From Acephala macrosclerotiorum (Eukaryota > Ascomycota > Leotiomycetes > Helotiales > Mollisiaceae): DNA of 64,000 bases. The notes beneath the pieces were generated by a model. It searched no databases. It saw nothing but the letters and a program-made list of their open reading frames with translations, and was not told the origin of the DNA. Shown in pieces: positions 58,453 to 64,000 of this stretch. The position numbers were made by a program, and so were the translations under genes. Numbering within the stretch: the first letter of the stretch is position 1; every line of letters begins with the position of its first letter. Where the stretch lies: NCBI GenBank assembly GCA_014904845.1, contig MU119303.1, forward strand, positions 62,001-126,000, given 5' to 3'.

Positions 58453-59058
58453 GATTGAGATTTTTTGCCTTTCGTCAAGAAAGGGCCGCTGACAGTAGGT
58501 ACTCGGTGAGTCTGCAGAAGAACGCAAATACTCGAGTATGTGTAGAAAGAAAGAAGTGGCAGCTTGTGACTTGATTTCAAGTCTCGAATCACCTTGCCTG
58601 GTCTCGACTGCGTCACTGTGGCGGTGCAAAAAGCCACATCTCCTTCGCTTCGTTTCGTATTCACGTGCTTCCTCCCTAACAACCCCTGTCCATACTCGGC
58701 AGACCAAAGCTCACCTTCTCACCGCTTTTTATTGGAGGGGCTGGGCTTCGTTTTGAAGCCTCATCACTACAGCTCCACATCTCTGCTGCAGGTGTGTTCT
58801 GCTTCCTGCCACCGAATTATGCCCAACTGACTCAGTTTCAGGTGCAAGCTTCATCCTTTCACAATTGCATTTGTCTTTGCTGTAGCTTTTATTCTTTGCG
58901 CTGGTTCTTAAGTTAAGCTTGCATAGCTAGCAAACTTTAGTTCCCCGAGCTTCAACCCAGCTCGAAGCTCCACCCACCTCACCTCTCTACGGCCCCAACC
59001 TTCACAAGCAAACAATCAAACAACTTAATCGAATCGAAGGAGAGAAGAAGCAGCAAAG
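58453..59058. other. Intergenic between divergent genes
   Basis: About 0.6 kb between the J protein and the Gly-rich protein start codons; promoter region for both. No gene seen. Confidence 0.5.
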
Positions 59059-59764
59059 ATGGGTTGGTTCGACGGCGTCTCAGAATCCGGCTCCTCTCAG
59101 CGTCGTAAATCCAGCGGTGGTCGCCATCACTCCTCCTCACACACGCACAAAGGCCACTCACCCCGCGCATCCTCAATCTTTGGTCTGGGCGATCCAAAAC
59201 ACAATTCGAGTCGCTCGATATTCGGGGGCGGGGATCCTAAACATAATAGCAGTCGCTCTTCGATTTTCGGTTCGTTTCCATTCCTCTCCCCTTTCCTCTC
59301 CTCTTAATGAAAGTCAAGATCGAAGTGAACACGATGCTAACTAGGACGAAACAACAGGATTCGGCGGCCATCGCGCCTCCTCCTCAGCATACAAACGGTC
59401 TCCCCGCGGTGGCTACCTAAAACGCATCTACTCTCAACTCCGCCGCCTCCTTCGCGACCTCATGTACTACATGAAAAGACACCCCATGAAAGTCTTCATG
59501 CTTATCATCATGCCCTTGATCACCGGCGGAGCTTTGACCGGCCTCTTGGCACGATTCGGCATAAGACTTCCTGGGGGACTGCAGAAGATGTTTGGGGGAA
59601 ATAAGGGTGGAATAGGAGGCGGGGAGATGGGGAGAGGAGGGAATATGCAATATGAGAGGACGCACACTGAGAGTACGGGAGGTGCGATGGAAGGGTTGGG
59701 GAAGATGGTCGGTGGTATGGGTGGTATTGGGGGCGCAATGAGTTTGGCTAAGGCGTTTATGTGA
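59059..59764 (+). CDS. Gly-rich protein with one membrane segment and tandem GDPKHNSSR repeat
   Basis: Two exons: 59059-59269 and 59358-59764; 205 residues. The donor is GTTCGT, weak, but the frame and the Gly-rich sequence continue across the junction. The N-terminus (MGWFDGVSES) is followed by Ser/His/Arg-rich sequence and two copies of SIFGxGDPKHNSSR, then a third SIFG. After a basic stretch (KRIYSQLRRLLRDLMYYMKR), a hydrophobic segment (FMLIIMPLITGGALTGLLA) is a likely transmembrane helix. The C-terminal part is Gly/Met-rich (GGMGGIGGAMSLAKAFM). Conserved-looking in fungi by feel, but no family can be named. Location perhaps a membrane with a basic cytosolic N-terminal region. Confidence 0.72.
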
Positions 59765-60668
59765 GTGTGAGGTGAGAGGGGAAAGGGACAGGTCTGTCAT
59801 GGTTGGGTGGAGGAAGAGGAGCAGCTGGTCTATGATGATTGGACAAGCAAAAAAGGAACACCTCTCTCAATGTTCTCTATCCGGGGAAAAGAACAGGAGC
59901 CAGCCCTGGAGATTTAGAGGTTTGGAGGGAAACGAGAACATTGAGATGATGCAGAGATGAAAATCAGACGGCGTTAGGAGTATATGGATACCAGGATTAG
60001 ATTCAGATTCAAGCTCGATATAATATAGGGAAAGGCAGGCAGTTTTCTCTTTAGACAAATTACATTTCAAAATTGTACCGCCTCACGATGATAGATGTAC
60101 GACAACGTTTTGGTCAAACCTCGGAGCTTTGTGCCTGACACTAGGGACCTCTGCCACGTCTTTTCTCGTCACACCTCACTTACTCGCCAGCCTTACGAGT
60201 TGTTCCCCTGACGGCTCCTCGGCTAATCCAAAGCTTGGGCTGACTTGCTAATAATTCCTCGGGCCGATAGGCACTGGTGGCAGTCTGAATCGGCCTGGAG
60301 GCTCTAGCCTGTGGAAACTAGAAATGAAATTTGCGCCGACTAGCTGAACACACTGCCAGAGTCCAAGGGTCTTTGGTAGTTTCTAAGAGTATTACCATGG
60401 AGTTTAGTGATACCTCACGATCTGTGCCTGACACTAGTGGCCGTTGAGCGTTGGCCGCTTGTCTTGTCACACTTCACTTCATTTCTCAAATCTCCCGTCA
60501 CTAACTCAACGGGTGTGACGAGACAACACGAGACAGCATGTGGTAGTAAAGAAAGCAAGCTCAATTAAAGGCAAAGATAATATGTTGCTGTCTATCCCAT
60601 CCCACCCTAGCGCACTCATGCACGCATGCAAATGCCATTGCAATCGAAAGCAAATTTAAACACATTTT
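59765..60668. other. Intergenic with a degenerate direct repeat
   Basis: 3' regions of two convergent genes, no gene seen. Contains the two GTGCCTGACACTAG copies listed separately. Confidence 0.45.
60131..60488. repeat. Degenerate direct repeat pair, about 60 bp each
   Basis: Copies at about 60131-60190 and 60424-60488 share GTGCCTGACACTAG exactly and, after a variable middle, a near-identical GTCACACYTCACTT. Could be an ancient duplication or the ends of a decayed element. Confidence 0.45.
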
Positions 60669-61985
60669 TCACCTCTTCGTCTTCCTCCTAGCACTCCCCC
60701 TCCCATCTCCACCAACAGGCTTCCTACTAACACCCTCCCTTTCCCTCTCCCTCGTCCGCTCGCGTTCCCTAGCACGCTCCTCTCTCTCATCAACAAAAAC
60801 CTGAACCCCATTTCCGAGATCATCACTCTCATCCTCTTCATCTTCACTACTGGACACGAGATTGATATCTTCTCTTTCTCTTTCTCGAGCGCGTCCTTGG
60901 TCTCGAGAGTCGTATTCGTAGTCGTAATCTGCTCTTCTTCTCGGAATGCTAGGATCAGAAGTCGAAGCTCGATTGCCAGTAGAATAAGATCCTGATCCGG
61001 TCATAGTTGGAGGTTGCATGCTTCGTCGGACTGAAGAGTAGTTGACTTCCGCAGGCCCAGAAACGTTACGGTGTGCTTGAGGTTGTCCTTGTGTTTGTAG
61101 ATACTGAGCTGGGATGGGAGGAGGTGCGTCAGAGGAGATTTGGTAATCGAAAGGGTTGAGAGTGTAGTTTAGAGACGAAGCTGAGCTGCGGCGGGAGGAT
61201 GATGGTTCCCAGTTTTCATCGTCGGGGAGAGGGCGGCGAGAAGAGATGCTAGATGAGGAGGGGGGACGGGTTCCTTCTGAGACCTGCCGAGGCTGGGTAT
61301 AAGTGAAGTATGCTGGTGGTGCGGAGCCTCGTAATTGCTGTGTAGTTGCTGCACGGGGACGGGTTGGTGAGTTGTGGCTGCCGGCTAGAGGAGGAGTGTA
61401 GGATCCCGAGGGAGCGTATACAAGTCCATCTGGTCCTGCTACTAGCATTACTGGTGGTGCCTCACCAGCTCTCTTGGATGTGCTTTTCGCTCTCCTCCGA
61501 CTGCTGGGACGGCTGTTCGGCTGAGAAGGAGGAGCAATAGGTATCGAAATGTTCCTATCACTTCGTCGTCTCCTCTCGGTCTCGCTGCCACCACTCGAGC
61601 CACTTCCATTTTTGGTCGCCTCAGCCTGCATCCGCTTTCGCCGTCTCTCCAATGCATCCACCTCCGCCTTATTCAGCTTCACCTCTTTCTTTCCCTTTTC
61701 CTGAGCCCGCCGGATCCGAGCAAGCGCAGACTGTTCAAGCGCTTCCTCCTTATCCCGCATCGTAACCTGCAAAGCATCTGTCCCCTCAAATTCAGACTCC
61801 GCCGAATCCCCAGAAGAATCCTGAAGAGTGTAAGGCTTCCGTGCCCTAGTAGTTAAGGCACCGCCTAAGTCTATGCCTGTGAATTGAAGTGTATCGCTAG
61901 AAAATCGTTTATAATCAAAATGCAACCCAACGCCTTGTGTATCCGAATCGTTGCTATCAAGTTCCTCCACTCTGTTCTCCCACAT
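60669..61985 (-). CDS. Low-complexity, Arg/Ser-rich fungal protein of unknown function
   Basis: Single-exon ORF of 438 residues if it starts at ATG 61985 (MWENRVEELDSNDSDTQGVG). The frame is open to 62312, but an upstream start would overlap the 3' end of the PRA1 gene, so the later ATG is preferred. An early block (LHFDYKRFSSDTLQFTGIDL) looks conserved. A coiled coil (RIRRAQEKGKKEVKLNKAEV) and an RRRKRMQAEATKN stretch follow, then Pro/Ser/Tyr-rich disorder and an acidic (SSSEDEEDESDD) plus Arg/Glu alternating (RERERTRERERE) tail. Nuclear location is suggested by basic tracts only. Family unknown. Confidence 0.68.
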   Translation of the reverse strand: MWENRVEELDSNDSDTQGVGLHFDYKRFSSDTLQFTGIDLGGALTTRARKPYTLQDSSGDSAESEFEGTDALQVTMRDKEEALEQSALARIRRAQEKGKKEVKLNKAEVDALERRRKRMQAEATKNGSGSSGGSETERRRRSDRNISIPIAPPSQPNSRPSSRRRAKSTSKRAGEAPPVMLVAGPDGLVYAPSGSYTPPLAGSHNSPTRPRAATTQQLRGSAPPAYFTYTQPRQVSEGTRPPSSSSISSRRPLPDDENWEPSSSRRSSASSLNYTLNPFDYQISSDAPPPIPAQYLQTQGQPQAHRNVSGPAEVNYSSVRRSMQPPTMTGSGSYSTGNRASTSDPSIPRRRADYDYEYDSRDQGRAREREREDINLVSSSEDEEDESDDLGNGVQVFVDEREERARERERTREREREGVSRKPVGGDGRGSARRKTKR

Positions 61986-62083
61986 CGCTTTCTCCGCCTC
62001 CCACTGCCTTCTCCTTCGGCTGCCCCTCGCCCCTGGTGATCTTCCCCATGGGGGCACAACTTCGGGAGATCGCGGCCGACCAC

Positions 62084-62614
62084 CTAGACCGCCTCCCCGG
62101 AAAAAGCCTCGTCGATCGGTTTGTCCATCAACGAGGCATGTCCCAAGATGCTCACTCCGCTTGCGCCGATGAGCCATAGTATTGTTGTAATAGGAGATGC
62201 GAAGATCCCGAGAGGAACTGCAACAACGAGCAGTCCAGTGTAGAGCTGTGACGAGGTAGCTCTGAATGTACCGATTTGAAGATCTTGGCCATCCAGTTTG
62301 CCAATTCCCCACATGCCACCAACTACAAGCACAATGACGAACAGCAAGAGCGTGTTAGTCAGCAAGCTGTAGATGCTGAGCATGAGGAAGACAACGGCAT
62401 AGTTGCTAGAGAAGTGACCGAGATTGTAGTTGACTCTTGACTGGACTTCGCTGAAGTTGGCAGGTTTCGACAGTCTCTTGAGATCAAGGAATTCAGAGAT
62501 AGGTTTCAGGTTGGCGAATCGCGTGCTCAATGATGTTGACCGCATGCTGGAGAACCTATCACCTAGGTTCAGTCGCGACGTGAGCATATCGAGGGGGATC
62601 TGTATCCGCGACAT
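62084..62614 (-). CDS. PRA1 family protein (Rab acceptor, Yip3-like)
   Basis: Single exon, 176 residues, from ATG 62614. After an N-terminal amphipathic region (MSRIQIPLDMLTSRLNLGDR) come NLGHFSSNYAVVFLML and two pairs of hydrophobic segments (about 85-120 and 125-165), the four-helix hairpin layout of PRA1/prenylated Rab acceptor proteins. These act in the ER and Golgi and help Rab GTPases attach to membranes. The Asn-Tyr-rich entry (RVNYNLGHFSSNYA) fits the family. The stop lies 98 bases before the start of the next gene on the same strand. The gene is divergent from the J-protein at 63533. Confidence 0.92.
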   Translation of the reverse strand: MSRIQIPLDMLTSRLNLGDRFSSMRSTSLSTRFANLKPISEFLDLKRLSKPANFSEVQSRVNYNLGHFSSNYAVVFLMLSIYSLLTNTLLLFVIVLVVGGMWGIGKLDGQDLQIGTFRATSSQLYTGLLVVAVPLGIFASPITTILWLIGASGVSILGHASLMDKPIDEAFSGEAV

Positions 62615-63532
62615 CTTGTTGGTTGGAGAAGGAAGAAATTCGAATGAAGTGGTTGATGATTATGTGAAGGGCGTTTGCCGAGAATCCGAAAGGTGCAATG
62701 CAGTATTTATTCGAGTATTTTCAGGTAGGCAGACGCCAATGTTCGAGTAAGTCGGGACGATTCGAGATTTGACGTTTGGAGGTCTTTGTGGTTTTTGTTT
62801 CGAAATCTGTTCAAAATTTAGAAATTATGTCAGAATAATACGAGGCTTCGCAACCCTTGCAAGGCAACGGAAATGGGGCTGTATCATGAGCCAACTAACC
62901 TGTTCGTGATCGCAGATTGGTGTGGGTAGCAATTGAGACGCGGTAACAATTCGTTGCGATGTTAGTGTTGCACGAGATCTTTTTGATGGAATGTTTCGCG
63001 GTGTTCTCGATGTCGTGAATTATTTCAGGGGCCAGCTCAGTTCAACGAGCGATCTGTCGCAGCCCAGTCCCGCTCGCTATCCCTGCTGGGTCAAGGGCTG
63101 CGGAGGCCTGAATCAGAGCCTCAGATTTGTGGCCATCCGAGACGAGCCTTTCTGATGCTGGAACACATGCGGCTTTGGTACCGCTGGGGGTTGAAATTGG
63201 GATTGAGACCAAGATGGGGACAGAGACAAAAGAAGGCAGAAACTGCCGGACGTTGTGGTTTATATGCAAGTTATCGCCTTGGGCACACAGGTCTGAACTC
63301 GGCTGCACGAGTGCAAGTGCAAGTGCAAGTGCAGCCGTCCTGTGGGAACAGCAGGGCATTTCTCAGCCTAACAATACCACGCTGTGATTGGCTGGATCCT
63401 TCGTATAGCACGCTAAGCAGGTCACTATCCTTGTCCTCCACAGAACCTCGTTGCTGGCATCAGAAAAAGCTTCCATAGAAAGAAGACACATCAGCGGTGT
63501 GGCCCCTCTTCTTCTGCTCAACACCAACAAAA
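62615..63532. other. Intergenic, divergent promoter region; short GTGCAA repeat
   Basis: Between PRA1 and ERJ5-like start codons. Contains a (GTGCAA)n tract of about 3.7 units at 63311-63332. No gene seen. Confidence 0.5.
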
Positions 63533-64000
63533 ATGAGGCTGTCCTTCGTAACGCTGGGCATTCTTGCCTCACTAGTTATTACTGTTGCAGCATGGAGCAA
63601 AGAAGGTAAATCCCGAACAAACAGCACATCTGCGGCCCCCTTACACTGTGCTAATTACTAACTGCATGTTGCAGATCAAGAAATCTTCCGTCTGCGAGAC
63701 GAAGTCGAACTCCATGAAGGTCCCGGTGTCACCTTCTACGATTTCCTCGGCATCACTCCTTCTGCCAACCAAGAAGAAATCAATAAGGCCTACAAAAAGA
63801 AATCCAAACTTCTGCATCCTGACAAGGTCAAGCAGCAATTCATTGCCAACAAGTCGACTGGAAAGGACAAGAAGAAGTCGAAGAAGCCAGGAGTTCACGT
63901 CTCGAAGGGCCCCACCCAAGCTGAGATCAAAGCTACTGCGAAGGCTGCCAGCGATCGATTCGCACGCTTGGGCATAGTGACGAACATTCTTCGAGGTGAA
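63533..64000 (+). CDS. ERJ5: ER J-domain protein (Erj5-like), 5' part (runs off the right edge)
   Basis: Exon 1, 63533-63605; intron 63606-63674; exon 2 from 63675 to at least about 63995, where GTGAA may start the next intron. Visible product: signal/anchor MRLSFVTLGILASLVITVAA, then a J domain: VTFYDFLGITPSANQEEINK, KKKSKLLHPDKVKQQF with the HPD motif intact. A Lys/Ser-rich insertion (STGKDKKKSKKPGVHVS) separates it from KAASDRFARLGIVTNIL. This layout matches the fungal ER J protein Erj5, with a lumenal J domain for BiP/Kar2. The rest, presumably transmembrane segments, lies outside the window. Confidence 0.88.

Noticed and set aside
61986..62312. N-terminal extension of the 60.7-62.0 kb gene
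   Set aside because: Would overlap the PRA1 coding region on the same strand; translation there is the PRA1 frame shadow.
1..64000. tRNA, rRNA, CRISPR, riboswitch or prophage
   Set aside because: None recognised by eye; the genome is fungal and CRISPR/prophage are not expected. A tRNAscan or Infernal run would be decisive for small RNAs.

Overview
The window looks like nuclear DNA of a filamentous ascomycete (Pezizomycotina; the small secreted and cysteine-rich families would fit a leotiomycete, but that is inference). Genes are dense, carry short GT-AG introns of about 50-100 nt, and lie on both strands. They encode eukaryotic products: Nop14, cytochrome c peroxidase, Prp39, 14-3-3, SERCA Ca2+-ATPase, proteasome beta-3, ribosomal protein eL36, a PX-PH-RhoGAP protein, an SDH assembly factor and ER J proteins. 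Two AT-rich, stop-riddled tracts look like transposons altered by repeat-induced point mutation (RIP). All exon structures were worked out by hand from splice signals, frame continuity and remembered family features; no database search was run.

Layout. 0-17 kb: NOP14 start (left edge) divergent from a membrane-anchored conserved protein; a tandem pair of secreted six-cysteine proteins; CCP1; a carboxymuconolactone-decarboxylase-like protein; PRP39; a long spacer; a tandem pair of small cysteine-rich cytosolic proteins; a charged coiled-coil protein. 18-37 kb: 14-3-3, SERCA, PUP3, a TUG-UBL/UBX protein, RPL36, a decayed aldo-keto reductase, a 153-bp hAT-type MITE and the large Bem3-like RhoGAP. 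37-51 kb is accessory: a 5.5-kb spacer with no gene I can support, a small ORF split by an AT-rich insertion, a HET-domain gene interrupted by a 2.78-kb hAT transposon, and a PLC-like phosphodiesterase gene with an in-frame stop. 51-64 kb returns to core genes: a 1,149-residue low-complexity protein, SDH assembly factor (LYR), a FAH-family hydrolase, two J-domain proteins, a Gly-rich membrane protein, a PRA1 family protein and another low-complexity protein.

The main discovery is the HET locus. The hAT element (44193-46972) has CAGCGTGA terminal repeats and a perfect 8-bp target duplication, TTGTTAGC, inside the N-terminal cysteine-motif exon of a HET (heterokaryon incompatibility) gene. Both copies of the duplication contain the same in-frame TAG, which suggests the allele was already broken before the insertion. 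The transposase remnants inside the element read in opposite directions, so part of it seems to have been inverted. A 153-bp element at 30.8 kb has an identical 17-bp terminus and its own perfect 8-bp duplication, so it is probably a non-autonomous relative.
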